Shown here: in pieces, positions 18,997-31,672 of the stretch | How the letters are laid out: each line of letters starts with the position of its first letter | How positions within the stretch are numbered: position 1 is the first letter of the stretch | Source: Brachynemurus nebulosus | Taxonomy: Eukaryota; Arthropoda; Insecta; Neuroptera; Myrmeleontidae | Assembly: GCA_035578155.1 (NCBI GenBank) | Contig: JAPWDM010000016.1 | Location: 12,320,608-12,384,607 of the forward strand | Length of the DNA: 64,000 nt | Reading direction: 5' to 3' | The notes under the pieces: model-generated | What the model saw: only the letters and a program-made list of their open reading frames with translations | What the model was told of the DNA's origin: nothing | Databases searched by the model: none | Program-made: the position numbers and the translations under genes

Positions 18997-20454
18997 TCTA
19001 TACCCCGTAAACATGAATAATAATCTAGTTTATAGCTATATATACAGGTGAACCATTTTAATCGACGCACCCGAATATCTCCGTTTGTAAGCCAAATACA
19101 AAAAAAATTGTTCAGACAAAAGTTGTTCAGGACATTGGGGGTCATCTGAATGTACTAATAACTTGAACCTTGTGATCATTTTTTTTAAATAGGTACCCCT
19201 GTTTTTGCCACCGAATTTGGAAAGAGTGTAAAATTTTACGGCCGAATTCATAGTTTACAATTTGTTGGAGTTACCTATAAAAAATCAAATCAAGGTTAAA
19301 TGTTGAAAATTCGCCAAACAAATATAATTTGTTGTCTAAAAATTTAACGAGAGTAACTGTCAACTAACTAGCTCGGATATTTTTGGGTTAACAGTTTTTC
19401 GAAGTCTGCTTTTAGGGAACAAATTTAAGCTGTAGCAAACAAAAATTTGTTCAGAAAAATATTAAAACGAATGTAATATATGGTAAGACAATTTAACAAA
19501 TAAAATAAGTTAGTAATATTTCATATTACCTATTTAATATAATTTTTATTTCTTATAAAAATCTACTTCCAAATCGCACTAAAAGTGAAAAAACTATAAT
19601 GTTATTATGGGTCTTAATACACACAAGTTAAATTTTCATTTGAAAAAACCGATAAAAATTCGATAATTTTAAAACAAAAGTCATAATTCGACAAGGAAAA
19701 GAAATCTGTTTTACGGGGGACATTTAATAAAACCTGCATGTACTGAAAATAAAATTGTGCTGGAGTCAAAAAATTAACGCATATAATTAAAACCGCGTAA
19801 GATAAACACGCGTAAACCGAGAGCTTACTGTATACTACAACTGCCACTTACCCACACAGATTACAGGTAGATAGATATGTATGTATGTACATTATAATAA
19901 GTAAGACTTTCTCAATATATTTATTGTATTGAAACCTTGTTTCTGTACTTTAAATGACTGTTGCAGATAAACGCATTATAATAATAATAACAAAATGAAA
20001 AAACCTTTCATTTCATAGTTACCAAGTTCAATTAACTACAAATGAACTGACCTCAACTGAACTAAATTTAATTGAGAGTAATATATACAACCACTTACAG
20101 TGTGGAGAGCGCAGCCATAGCTATTATAGAAAAATTATACATATGTACATGGATGTATCATACCCTAACGTAAAAACACATTAAACATCTATTAAAAATA
20201 AATGAAATTACTCCGCTGAATTAAAAGTGTTTCAATCAACAGTTAAATACGCAATATTTATCTATCCATTGAAATTCTATAGTTACTTAAAGTAGCATTC
20301 TAATCTAACTTATTGTACATGATCGCATAGCCGTAACTAGATAGACTTGACGCCAAATGGGAACGACTCACCCCAGAGTACTCGCTAGCTCTCACCAGAA
20401 ATAAAATAATTCTAATTTGTAGGTATGTCATGCATCCGTCATGAAATGTAAAAA
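18997..20454. other. AT-rich segment, no gene supported
   Basis: Only short frames without recognisable motifs. A minus-strand frame at 19036-19251 lacks support beyond its length. Confidence 0.5.
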
Positions 20455-20610
20455 AAAGCTCTGAGCAGCAGAACTTAATCACTCAAATCGAATTTTCCCC
20501 CCCATCTTCGTTATTTTTAAGATATCTAAATGTAATTGAAATTTATGTTTTTATTGTCTAAATATTAAAATTCCTATTTTGTAAATAAAAGTTGACACTA
20601 TTAATAACAT
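20455..20610 (-). repeat. Decayed R1 fragment
   Basis: CTCTGAGCAGCAGAACTTAA, then TCGAATTTTCCCCCCCATCT, and later TAAATAAAAGTTGACAC match the two ends of R1. The middle, including the micro-ORF region, is lost. Confidence 0.55.
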
Positions 20611-21401
20611 TCTTTTTTTAAAATTATTTGTTTATTACATTTATTGTTGTTTACCTTGTTATTTAAATTTAATAATTTTATATTATTTTATTATTCAAAT
20701 CGATTCATACATGCGAATTGTCTGTTTATATATAAATATCAGGGTAACCGAATCCGGCTCGGTGGAAATTTCATCTGTCTGGAATTTGCTAAGAACAGCA
20801 GAAGTGCCAATTGATGGTAATTGGGCAGTTACCGGTTGTTCATTTCTTTACAGGATATAATTGTATTTCGTACTACCGTCAGTTGGGGCGAATCCGGACA
20901 ATTTTTTCAGTTTTTTGTTAATAAATTGTTTAGAGTTAATCGAAAAAATTATAAAGAAATAATTTAAATGCTTTAGTAATCACGACCATATAGGATAGTA
21001 ACAAAAATATCAAAATTGATACTACAACATTTTTTAATCGAATTTTTCTCTGACAATTTAACTCATGTGTATTAAGTTCCATAAGAAATTTGTAGTTTTT
21101 TCACTTTTACGGTGAAAGAAGTTAGGTACTATTTTTACAGCGAAAAAAATGGTACTTAACTTTCTATTGGTAAGTAAAGATGAATAAAATGACACGAGAA
21201 TTTTTATTGGCACACAGTGACATCATTACGTTATATACCGCCATTACATATTTCATAACTATAGTAACAAAATCAACAAAATGTACGTGTAAATCACAGA
21301 CCAATGAACACTATTACATCTACTGATTATACTACTAGACAAAGCGTAAAGCCAGTTTCTAGGTATTTTTCTTGAAGCAGGTAACAAGGGTGAGACGGGT
21401 G
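20611..21401. other. AT-rich segment, no gene supported
   Basis: No coding region recognised. The phrase CGAATCCGGAC near 20890 and a related one near 20750 (CGAATCCGGCTC) also recur near 32655 (TGAATCCGGACAG), hinting at another low-copy repeat. Confidence 0.45.
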
Positions 21402-23496
21402 AAAGAGTCTGGAACCATTACCATAGGTGAATTTGCCCAAGAAATGAAATTCAACGATATGTATGCGATTGTGTAGCTTAGTGAAAGAGTAAACCATACG
21501 TATGGATTTTTCTCAATATCTTTACATTTCGCGGAGTTATAATACCAAATACCAAAAAATATTGGTCTTATTCAAACTTTTTTTTCTCGTAAACTATTAT
21601 AGATAAAACGATGAAACAAAATCCATATTGTTTGGTATGTCCAGTACTTTATTATATATTTTTTTCATTTAAAATGGACATTAAATACCCTTTATAAAAT
21701 ATGAAAAAAAAATTCATTAAATTTTTTTAGCTACTTGTACAAGAGTGACCACTTTCTTATTACTACCAAAAGAAAGCTCGCAAGCACTTCCATCATCTCC
21801 CTGAATTTTATTTTTGTCAAAAGGGTGGAACATATTGAAAAAAAATAAGAACATATATATTTGGTGATGTTCATGGTATGTGTATGTGCAGGTACAGGTC
21901 AACAAATCTGACTTTACCTCTTCAAGGTCATTAAAAATGCATTCTTAAAGAAGTGAGATAGTACTTAATATAAAGAAAAAATGACCTTGAAGCGGCAAAG
22001 TCAGATTTGTTGAACTGTACCTACTTGTTTTTGAATTATGTTTTTAAGAAATATTTTGAATGAATAAATGAATCATTGAATGTTTTTTTTTTTTTTTTAT
22101 TACATGAGAATCTGATGCCTGCTCTACACCTCGATCGAAGTTCCTCGACGAAGTAATCGCTAAAGTTGGCTGAAGTCGAAATATCGTTATAACACCAGCC
22201 AGGAAGAACCATGAAATAACCTTTTACACTCTCGTACTCGGTCCACTTTGCGAGAATTGAGAGTAAGCATAAGGAATCTAATATGTTTTATCTTCAAAAT
22301 GTAGACTTTTTTCATATCGGAGTTCTAAGAAACAATTAGTTACGAAAAAAGAACTAACTTCTCTCATTGTTTTTAACGTATTACTCAGTTCTACAATTAT
22401 TTCGCAAGTAAATCCAACTAACATTTTTACTTACCCGTTAGGTAAACTAGAACTGTTTACTTGATCAATTAGTGATGTATTTAACTTCATCAGTGAATTT
22501 AAAATTGTAGACTTGAGAAGTATGTTAAAAGCAATGAAAAAAATTAGTTCTTGATTCGTGGCTGATTATTTTTTAAAACTCCTATGTGGAATGAGTCTAC
22601 ATTTTGAACATAAAACATATTAGATTCCTTATGCCTACTCTCAATTCCCGCAAAGTGGACCGAGTACGAGAGTGTAGAAGGTCATTTCATGGTTCTTCGT
22701 GGCTGGTGTTATAACGGTATTCCGACTTCAGCCAACTTTAGCGATTACTTCGTCGAGGAACTTCGATCGAGAGTGTAGAGCAGGCATCAGATTCTCATGT
22801 AATAAAAAAAAAAACATTCAATGATTCATTTATTCATTCAAAATATTTCTTAAAAACATAATTCAAAAACAAGTAGGTACAGTTCAACAAATCTGACTTT
22901 GCCGCTTCAAGGTCATTTTTTCTTTATATTAATTACTATCTCACTTCTTTAAGAATGCATTTTTAATGACCTTGAAGAGGTAAAGTCAGATTTGTTGACC
23001 TGTACCTGCACATACACATACCATGAACATCACCAAATATATATGTTTTTATTTTTTTTCAGTATGTTCCACCCTTTTGACAAAAATAAAATTCAGGGAG
23101 GTGAGAGAAGTGCTTGCGAGCTTTCTTTTGGTAGTAATAAGAAAGTGGTCACTCTTGTACAAGTAGCTAAAAAAATCTAATGAATTTTTTTTTCATATTT
23201 TATAAAGGGTATTTAATGTCCATTTTAAATGAAAAAAATATATAATAAAGTACTGGACATAGCAAACAATATGGATTTTGTTTCATCGTTTTATCTATAA
23301 TAGTTTACGAGAAAAAAAAGTTTGAATAAGATCACTATTTTTTAGTATTTGGTATTATAACTCCGCAAAATGTAAAGATATTGAGGAAAAATCCATACGT
23401 ATGGTTTACTCTTTCACTAAGCTACACAATCGCATACATATCGTTGAATTTCATTTCTTGGGCAAATTCACCTATGGTAATGGTTCCAGACTCTTT
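21402..23496. mobile_element. Foldback element with about 1 kb arms
   Basis: The left arm (21402-22400) and right arm (22503-23496) are near-perfect inverted copies around a loop of about 100 bp. Outer ends read AAAGAGTCTGGAACC and GGTTCCAGACTCTTT. Each arm holds a nested hairpin of about 35-45 bp stems (left: 21890-21933 with 21987-22022, containing CAACAAATCTGACTTTACC). The mirrored 62-codon frames in the arms are a by-product of the symmetry. No transposase is present. Confidence 0.88.
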
Positions 23497-23895
23497 AATG
23501 AAATAATGTGAATTTTTGAGCAAATGCGACTATAATTATTGCAGGACATAATTTGTATACGTACGTATTTTGAAAATAAAGCGAATACCACTTTTCTTCT
23601 TTCAAAATTTTGCAGTTTCTTCTCCAAAAAGTAAAATTTTATTATCAATATTATATTTTGACAATAATTATTTGAAAGTGTAACTATGGATACGAATCAA
23701 TTACTATATAACAGAATACTATTGAGGTCGGAATTTAGTCGTAACTGATTGCTTCAATTATACATTTTTATTATATATGTCTCTATAATATAAAATATAA
23801 TATGTTCACTAGTCTGTGGTGTAAATACATTGAATATTGTACTATATTATGTATACTTAAAAAAAAAAGAAAATCAGTTTAGTCAACAATTAAAA

Positions 23896-24810
23896 ATGAG
23901 TCGATTTGGAAATTTTTCTGAATCTGAAATCAAAGAAAATGTCGCTAATTGTGTACCGAAAAATACAATAAATACACAGTTGTCAATTTGGAGGCAATTT
24001 AAGGCATTTTGTGTTGCAAGAAACTACAAATTGGAAAAGGATACTTCTATTGCAACTACTGGGCATTTAATATGAAAAAGATAAACGGAGAAGATTAGAA
24101 GGAAAGTGTAGTAAAAACTATATGGAATATTACAGCAAAATTAATACAAGAAAAATATTTTAATGAATAAAATTGCATTTAATCCATTTGAAGATATACA
24201 GTTTAGAAAAGCACGCGATGTTCGAAATGCAAAACGTAAAATTTTACAAATACAGCCAGAAAAAAAATATAGTTCCACCGCTTTAACAAAATTAGAGGTA
24301 TTTGCAATGGCCAAATTATATAATGAGGACGAACCAAGTGGACTTTTGAAAAAATTTTATCATCTTGCTGCGTTTGAACTAGCTTGGCGTGGAGGAGAAG
24401 CCGCGAACTGCAAAATATGTTATTTTCGACCAGAAATTAAAAATAATGGAGAACTTACTGGACGAATGGAATAAAATCCGGTATTCAATAAACCGCTCAA
24501 GGCGGAGATAAAAAATTAAGTGATAGTAAATGGCTAACTGCTAACATTGACGAAAAAGATCTTTGTTCTGTAAGATTACTTACAAAAATTATTGAAAAAC
24601 GAGGAAACCATATTATATGTTAAAGACTCTTCTTAACACCAAATCCTTTTTGGAAAAAAAACAAATTCTAAAGGATGGTAAAAAAATTCTCCAATAGGTT
24701 TAAATGAAATTCGAAATTGGACAAACACGTCTGCTTTAAAAATTGGATTAGATGTTTAACGAATCAAAATTACAAACCATTCCAATAAAGCAGCAACTGT
24801 TAGTGAATTG
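23896..24810 (+). pseudogene. Crypton-type tyrosine recombinase remnant
   Basis: The first block (ATG at 23896) reads MSRFGNFSESEIKENV..., then an N-terminal core-binding-like segment (PKNTINTQLSIWRQFKAFCV). The second block (24163-24474) contains GLLKKFYHLAAFELAWRGGE, matching the catalytic-arginine motif of Crypton/KIAA1958-like recombinases (usually LRGGE). A third block in other frames gives LFLTPNPFW, SPIGLNEIRNWTNTSALKIG and ITNHSNKAATVSEL, corresponding to the H-x-x-R box, here with K instead of R. Several stops and frame changes separate the blocks, so it is dead. A K element meets it at about 24811, before the catalytic tyrosine region. Confidence 0.8.
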
Positions 24811-25092
24811 CCAAATACCCCTGTCACAGCATCCTGCATAACATAGCGAATTTCCCTTTATAAAAATTCGTTTTTCTCGGAAACCAGTTGACATAGGATA
24901 ATGGTTTAAAAACCTTTTTTCTGTAATTTTTCTTCTTCTTTCTAGTGGTGTAAAAAAATGTCGGAAAATCTTTGGAATAAGTGGAAATTTTGGCAAAAAC
25001 TAATTTTTCTCAAGAACAAAGAGCACGTTCTGGGCATCCGACGTTTCTGGCTAACGAACTTGTCCAACGGTTTGCAGTTATCGCGCGGACAC

Positions 25093-25157
<65 letters not shown>

Positions 25158-25317
25158 TATATATATATATATAAAATATATATATATATATTTATATATA
25201 TATATATATATATATAAATTAGGGACCTCAAAACAAATTTATGCCATAGTCCCGGGCTCAAGTCGCGTCATATGACAGTAGCTGTAATAGCTGAATTCCC
25301 TTCTGGAAATTCGCTAA
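24811..25317 (+). mobile_element. K-family short element (copy 2) abutting the Crypton remnant
   Basis: A complete-looking 507-bp unit. It starts AATACCCCTGTCACAGCATC, continues through CATAACATAGCGAATTTCC and the TCTGGGCATCCGACGTTTCT block, then a compound (TA)n tract. It ends in the hairpin GAATTCCC-ttct-GGAAATTC (25293-25312) followed by GCTAA (25317). It directly follows the last recognisable Crypton codons, so it inserted into or next to that gene. No coding capacity. Confidence 0.75.
25092..25217. repeat. Compound (TA)n microsatellite
   Basis: Four TA tracts separated by AAATAAATAA, AAAATA and TTTATA interruptions, at the internal K position. Confidence 0.9.
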
Positions 25318-25596
25318 AAGTGGAGTTGGTGAATAGGAACTTATAAAAATAACAGGGCATTCTAATCCCAGTTCTACAAAACCATATCTCCAACTAAATG
25401 AAGCTAACATAATTTTAAGCTTATTCATTCTATTCGTGGTGAACATATTCAACAAAATAGCTCAACTAGCGCAGAAAGCACAAAAAATATTACACCTAAT
25501 AAAATTAATTATAATAACTGTATATTTAACAGTTGTTTATTCCAATAAAACTGTTTGATCTTTTTCGTTAAATTGTCTTACTGTATTGCACTCCAG

Positions 25597-25795
25597 CGTT
25601 GTATTTTTTTCCGAATAAATTTTTGTTCATCTAACTCAAATCTGTTGCCTGAAAGCAATTTAACTCGAAAAACTATCAATCCAAAAACGCTCCAGCTGCG
25701 TTCTCGCGTTTTTGTCAATTGATCGTTTTTCTCGTTAAATTGCTAGGCAACAGATTTTCGTTAGGTAAAAAAAAATTTATTCGAAAAAATACAAA
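25597..25795. repeat. Small foldback, about 80-bp arms
   Basis: 25597-25680 (GTATTTTTTTCCGAATAAAT ...) is inverted at 25717-25795 (... ATTTATTCGAAAAAATAC) with gaps. Both arms include CTGTTGCCTGA/CTAGGCAACAG and AATTTAACTCGAAAA/TTTTTCTCGTTAAATT. The loop of about 36 bp is GC-richer. It is a non-autonomous hairpin element. Confidence 0.75.
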
Positions 25796-25885
25796 CCTCT
25801 CGTGAAATAAGTGAAAAAATTTGACATATACGGTCTATACAATAAGAACGGGACGAGGCGAGAGTAGGGGCGCTATACGTTTCCG

Positions 25886-25888
<3 letters not shown>

Positions 25889-25951
<63 letters not shown>
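25889..25951. repeat. (TA)n microsatellite
   Basis: A TA tract of about 63 bp at one edge of the insertion that splits the P copy. Confidence 0.95.
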
Positions 25952-25956
<5 letters not shown>

Positions 25957-26276
25957 CCGCCATATTTGTGTGTATGGTAATTATTAAAAAAATACCCTAA
26001 ATGCGGTATTATTTAAAAATCTGTTATATAACAACACTATTTTATATAATAAGAACTTAATTTAAGATTATTTTTGAAATTTATTATATTCTTCAACTAA
26101 ATTTTTAATGTAATATACGAATCACTGAAATATAGGAATGAGTTCGGTTATTTATTTTTAGTGTTTTCAGCTAGCAACTAACTTCACTACAGTGCCACCA
26201 ACATACAGTAAACAAATTACCAAGCGCCCTAAAAAAATTTGATCACGTGGGTATCGATATATAATGAAAGCCCCGT

Positions 26277-26277
<1 letters not shown>
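25952..26277. mobile_element. Insertion between two (TA)n tracts
   Basis: Other P copies (40713-40776; 53722-53931) have a single TA region between the tandem-repeat body and the GGTCCGAAAACG terminal block. Here 326 bp of unrelated AT-rich DNA divides it, with TA tracts on both sides. It has no recognised ends or coding capacity. Confidence 0.55.

Positions 26278-26347
<70 letters not shown>
26278..26347. repeat. (TA)n microsatellite
   Basis: A TA tract of about 70 bp at the other edge of the insertion. Confidence 0.95.
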
Positions 26348-26350
<3 letters not shown>

Positions 26351-27250
26351 GCTACCTTTCGACATGTGTAAGGCCCCCTGTGAACGGAAGGAGCTGAAAT
26401 TCGGTAAGTAGAGCTCATTTCCGATGCACAACAATACTATCAAAGTGGGGTCAAATTTTGGGCAAATTTTGGATCCGACCCAACCATTAAGTGGGTGGTG
26501 GGAGGCAACAAAACAATGAAACTTTTCCAAACCAGTTGAAAATAATGTTCCGGTCAATTATCTACAACACATCCAAAATTTAGCTTCCTAGGGTGATTTG
26601 GAGGGAGTAGAGGGGGAAAAAGTGTTTTGGCTGGATCTAACACGCCCACAGCCCGCCAGAATTAACTTAGAGGGTTCAAATTTGGTATGTTGATAGAGTT
26701 CGTATCTAGGATCTGCTTTTTGGAGGTTTTAATATTTTACCCCCACCTCCACCATTTTTAAGCTACAATTTTATGCTTTTACGACGTTTTCGAAATTTGT
26801 ACCACTCGCACAGGTCACCCAAATAAGCCTAGAGGGCTGAAATTTTGTACTGGGATTGAATTAGTATGAAGGGGGTGCCTTTTGGCAGTCTCAACTTTGA
26901 ACGCTTACCCCCACCAATTTTATACCAAAAAGAACATGATTTTTCTTGTTTTTAGCAGTTTTGTCGGGTCAAAATCTCCCCAAATAAACCTAAAGGGCTG
27001 AAATTTTGTGTATAGGTTAAGTTAATAGCCAGCCACTGCTTTTTGGAAATTTCACCTTTACCCCCACGATTTTTACGCCAATATTTCCTTGGTTATTTTG
27101 CTTTTTTTCTAACACGTCTAGAGACTATCTGAGTAAACCTAAAGGGCTGAAATTTTGTTTCTGTATTCAGTTAATTTCGATGGTGTGCCCTTTAGGGATT
27201 CCACACTACCTTGCCCCCCACTTCTCCCATTTTTACATCGGAATTCAATA

Positions 27251-27681
27251 CCGTTGTTATATGTGCTTAAATGTGATTTATTAACTTCTCATAGGAAGTT
27301 ATTGTAATGGGTCCGATTTTACGAATCGCTAATTTTGACATATCTCGACGTTTCAATGTCACTAGAATCCGAATCTATCGTTTTCAGCGTGATGTCTGTG
27401 CGTGCGTTCGTTAGTTCGCTCGTTCGTTCGTGAATTTTTTTTCGTCTCGCATATCTCGAGAACAAATGATGATATCAACTCCATTAGATGCGTAATCAAA
27501 AACTGAAGACCGGATAAAGTTTTCAACAAATTCGGATTAGCGGTTTGTTTTCTGTGGTAAAAAAACAGAATTAACTTTATTAAGATAACATAGATTATAT
27601 GGATTTTTTACCATAACATTATTATATAATGGCCTAATAACCTTCCTTGATGTTAAAAACGCCAGTATATTATTATAAAAT
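27251..27681. other. Spacer with degenerate (GTTC)n, no gene seen
   Basis: Contains GTGCGTGCGTTCGTTAGTTC, a short GTTC-rich run, and the phrase TCTCGCATATCTCGAGAACA, which recurs at about 31833 (TCTCGCATATCTTGAGAACA) just past the other end of the K element. Confidence 0.5.
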
Positions 27682-28210
27682 TTAAATACCCCTGTCGCAG
27701 CATCTGCATAACATAGCGAATTTCCAATCATAAAAGTTACTTTTTTTCGAAAACCCGCTTACCTAGAATAATGGTTCAAAATGTATTTTCTGTGATTTTC
27801 TTGGTTCTTTACCACAATGTAAAAAAAATTGGAAAAACTTTTAAATTTTGGCAAATTGTTTGCAAAAAACTCATTTTTTTGAGGTTTTTGGAATTGGACG
27901 TGTCTGACTGGAGAACTCATACAAAATTTTTGGACTTCCAACGTTTTATTGTTTTATTATATTTGCATCCCAAACTAGTATCTATCCTATAAATATAACA
28001 AGTTTCATCCAAAATGAATTTTTCGGATATATAGGCACTTAAATTTTCGAAATTTCTAAATTAATTTAAAATAGAGTTAGTCTCCAGAAATTTCGTATTA
28101 TGGTAAATTTAATTTAATAAATGACAAGTATATAAGTATAGTAATTATAAAGCATTCGCATAGAACAATAGTTTTAAGTATGCATGCACATAAGCAAAAT
28201 AATTTTTGAA

Positions 28211-28622
28211 TTTTCCTGAAGGAAGGAAATATTTTCCCGTAATAAAAAGTATCCTAAATGTTGACGCAGGTAATAAGTTATCACTACACCAGATTTCATA
28301 AAAATCCGTTCAATAGTTTTCGCGTAATATGTGCACATGCTCAAAAAGTTTTTTTACTTTCCTGTGGGAATGAGCCACTTTCCCGAAATAAAAAGTATCT
28401 GAGATGCTGACTCAGGTAATAAGTTATCATCACACCAAATTGCATCAAAATCCGTTCAATAGTTTTTGCGTACTGTATGCACATGCTCAACATGGTTTTT
28501 CCATTTTCCCGTGGGAATGAGACATTTTCTCGAAGTAGAAAGTATCTTAGATGTTGATCCGGGTAATAAGTTGTCGGCACACCAAATTTCATTAAAATCC
28601 ATCCAGTAGTTTTTGTGTGATG
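28211..28622. repeat. Three degenerate tandem repeats of about 137 bp (left)
   Basis: Each unit has a version of TTTCCYGWGGGAAT, TTTTCCCGAAATAAAAAGTA, CAGGTAATAAGTTATC and AAAATCCGTTCAATAGTTTT. Mirrored in the inverted copy at 46660-47090. Confidence 0.8.
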
Positions 28623-29853
28623 CGTGAACAGACGAACAGACAGACAGACAGACAGACAGACAAAAATTTAAAAAATCGCTGTTTTGATATCTACATCGAT
28701 AACTATTTACAGTATCTGCACAATTTTTAAAAAATATTCCCTATACAGAAACGGTCTCGTTACATTTGTATTATATGTATAGATTACCTATTAATGGCTC
28801 TTTATTTAAAATATTAATTTTTTTTTAAAATAAATCGCCCCCTGTTCTAGGAAATATATATTTTTTAAATTTTTATAAAATTTCTTATGAAAGTGAGCTT
28901 CTTAGACAATTTTATTTTGTATTAATGTATTTTATTTTGTATTAATGTGAAACATGAACATTTAAATGTTGGCAATTTCTGTATTCTGGCGCTATCTATC
29001 TAGCGCGTTAGTTAACTACTTTATTTAAAAGTTCGAATAAAATTCCAGTCATTTTAATTTTTAATTGTTCAGGAACTTTAGTACCTTCAGTATCATAAAA
29101 GCAAGCAAAATAATATTACAATTTATTTATGTAGATACATATATGATGGAAAGTTAAGAAAAGAAAATGTTTTTTTGGAAGTGCGTGTTTAAGGTAAAAT
29201 CGAAAAAACTTGGAAAATTTAATTAGTAATTAATTTTTTTAAAATATTTTTAGGTTTGGTTGTAAATGAATCTACTGTTGATCTTTTAATATGATACTGA
29301 ACTATTCATTATTTAAAATGAAAAATTGTGTACTTATTAGATGATGAAAATAAAAAATTAGTAGTTTGAAAAACCGAAACAAATCGACCGACGTCTTGAA
29401 AAAGTCTGTCGGGACACCGGAGCAACGGAGCTAGAACCGTGACAAATCCGGGAAAACCAAGACGTATGGACACTCTACACGGATTGTGAATGTTATAAAC
29501 TTTAAGTTTTGATTTTTAAGCACATTATGAGTGAAATTGAAAATTAACAACGTGTGAAATTTGACATTTTAGTTAAAGTGCATATAAAATATAATACCTA
29601 CATGTTTTTATAAAAATGCAAATATAAATAAATGTTTTCTGTTTTTTTTTTTTTTTTTTTTTTTTTATTTTAATTGTTATTAATTATTTGGCTTTTTTAA
29701 TAATTTAGAATTTTTCTGTCAAATGAATAAATTCTGAAAATATGAATTTATGACATAATTTCAGTAAAAGTGAAAATGAAATTTTTCACCCACACTTTTG
29801 TAGTGTCAATGTACATCACTGGATCCCAATTTTCAAATGGATAGATAATTTCA

Positions 29854-30270
29854 GTAGCGTAGAAACTAATTATTAAAAAATTGCAAACCAAATGTGTTTA
29901 TATGATAATACGTACTTATAAAATTTATATACGTGTTCTTCCGAAAATCGTAAATACCTAATTAACTTTCTCTCGATGAAGTTGGATTGACAAACATTTA
30001 CATTAGGGATGTTATGGATATTCGTAACCCTAACTAAAACTACCGATATCCGAAATAATTAAATATCCGAAAATGAAAGTTTATAAGTCTAGTAAGTACT
30101 TAACACATTAATATTTTTTCTATATATCAATATCTAAAAATATTTCAGTCCCTTTTTGACAATCTTGCCAGAACTTAAACACTTTTTTAAATATTTTTAT
30201 TGTTAAAATCGAAACGTTATTTTGAAGCCGGTTAAAATTAATATATTTTACATTAAAATGTGTGGTCAAT
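29854..30270. mobile_element. Segment of about 417 bp present only in the left K copy
   Basis: The right copy reads straight across (ATTTCAAACAATCACCC near 45435). Here GTAGCGTAGAAAC...GTGGTCAAT intervenes between ATTTCA and ACAATCACTC. It could be an insertion here or a deletion in the right copy. It contains phrases rich in GATATCCG/ATATCCGAAA and no coding signal. Confidence 0.6.
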
Positions 30271-31578
30271 ACAATCACTCGCTAGTTAATTATCGCTAGA
30301 TTTGATGCTAGAAAATTGAGAAAAAACAGGTCATATAGATTTTTTTTTATTTAGATTTTATTTGTAATGATTGAATTACAAAATTCAAAAGGATGTTAAA
30401 AAATGTGTGTATTCACTATGAGCTTTTGCCTGTAGTAAATCCAGCTGCTCAAAATCGGTTCCAATATATCAGTTGGTCAGGACGGCATTTGTACATAATT
30501 TTAATATTTTCTTTAAGAAATAGTATTTTTTTTTTAAATACTTGTTTGATTTTTTCAAGGCGAGTACTTTTTACGATGTGTGTTTACCAAATTCTACAAA
30601 ATAATTAAAAAAAAAAACATTGTAACCCTACTATTTTGAAATTTTCAAAAAAATATCATGAAAATTACCTCATATATGCTTTTTCTGAGTTAATTATTGA
30701 AAAATATTCTATTTTCCGAGATTTTTAAGGTAAAACGAGCAGATGTATGGTTTTTGTTAAACAAATTTCAGATCTTTAATACATTTTTGCCTTAAAAAAA
30801 TAAATATTTAATATTTTCAAAAATGTATGATACAACTTGTCAAAATTTAAAATTATTTGTTTTGTTGTCAAAAGAAAAAAAAAACTGAATGTGCAAATTT
30901 ATTTACCACTAAAATGATGGGTTTATACATATAATTATAACGTAGTATTGTCATTTGGATAGAAAATTACGTAAAAATATTATTCTTTGAATATGATTTA
31001 ACGTAATTTTTATGCGATTGTAGCAAGCTCTTATTAATTTTAGGAAGGTGTAAACATCATCTAAATTCTGATCATATCACATAAATACTTGGGCCGTGAT
31101 TTTTTATCTAAAAAAAAATGGAATAGAGATACATTATAAAAACATTTAACTGACAAAGAAAAAGAATATAGCCGAATCGTTAAATTGGATTAAAAAAATC
31201 ATGACATGCTACTTAAAAAGCGGATTTTTTCGAATTTAGCTCGTAAAAAATGAGACAGAAAAAAAAAGAATGCGAGTGCGAGTGAAATGGAGAACGACAT
31301 ATTTCCTAGTTTTTCTCGAAAAGTAAGCAATTTAGAGCAACGGTATAAAAACATTTTTTATGAATTTTACCTTTTACTAGGGCTTGGTGTAAAAAAAAAA
31401 TTTGAAAAATTGCTTAATTCTGGCAAAAAACTCATTTTGTTGACAAAAAACGCCCGGAAAACCTACTTCTGGGCATCCGACGTGTCTGGCTAACGAACTC
31501 ATCCAACGATTTGGAAAATCGAATTCGCACACAAAATTTCATAAGCATTAAACGTTTCGTTCGAGAGTTATCGCGCGG

Positions 31579-31582
<4 letters not shown>

Positions 31583-31667
<85 letters not shown>
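31583..31667. repeat. (TA)n microsatellite
   Basis: A TA tract of about 85 bp at the internal K position. Confidence 0.95.

Positions 31668-31672
<5 letters not shown>

Larger units (their letters stand above)
25812..27250 (-). mobile_element. P-family repeat, copy 1, split by an insertion
   Basis: The minus-strand P copy starts with the terminal block at 25812-25885 (TAGGGGCGCTATACG...) and a (TA)n tract. It is interrupted at 25952-26277, resumes at a second (TA)n tract (26278-26347) and continues through four degenerate repeats of about 150-160 bp, each containing AGGGCTGAAATTTTG (near 26843, 26994 and 27146). It ends with a CACTTCTCCCATTTTTACATC block near 27241. Confidence 0.75.

Noticed and set aside
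21717..21905. 62-codon frame in the foldback arm and its mirror at 22992-23180
   Set aside because: It appears twice only because the arms are inverted copies. It has no family match and spans a nested hairpin.
25010..25261. Frames encoding long Tyr-Ile repeats over TA tracts (also 788-994, 1617-1925, 26167-26557, 31511-31792, 44021-44301, 53705-54078)
   Set aside because: They are translations of (TA)n microsatellites, open in several frames by composition alone.
30393..30608. 71-codon frame, identical at 45095-45310
   Set aside because: Identity reflects the recent K duplication rather than selection. No domain, promoter context or codon signal is visible.
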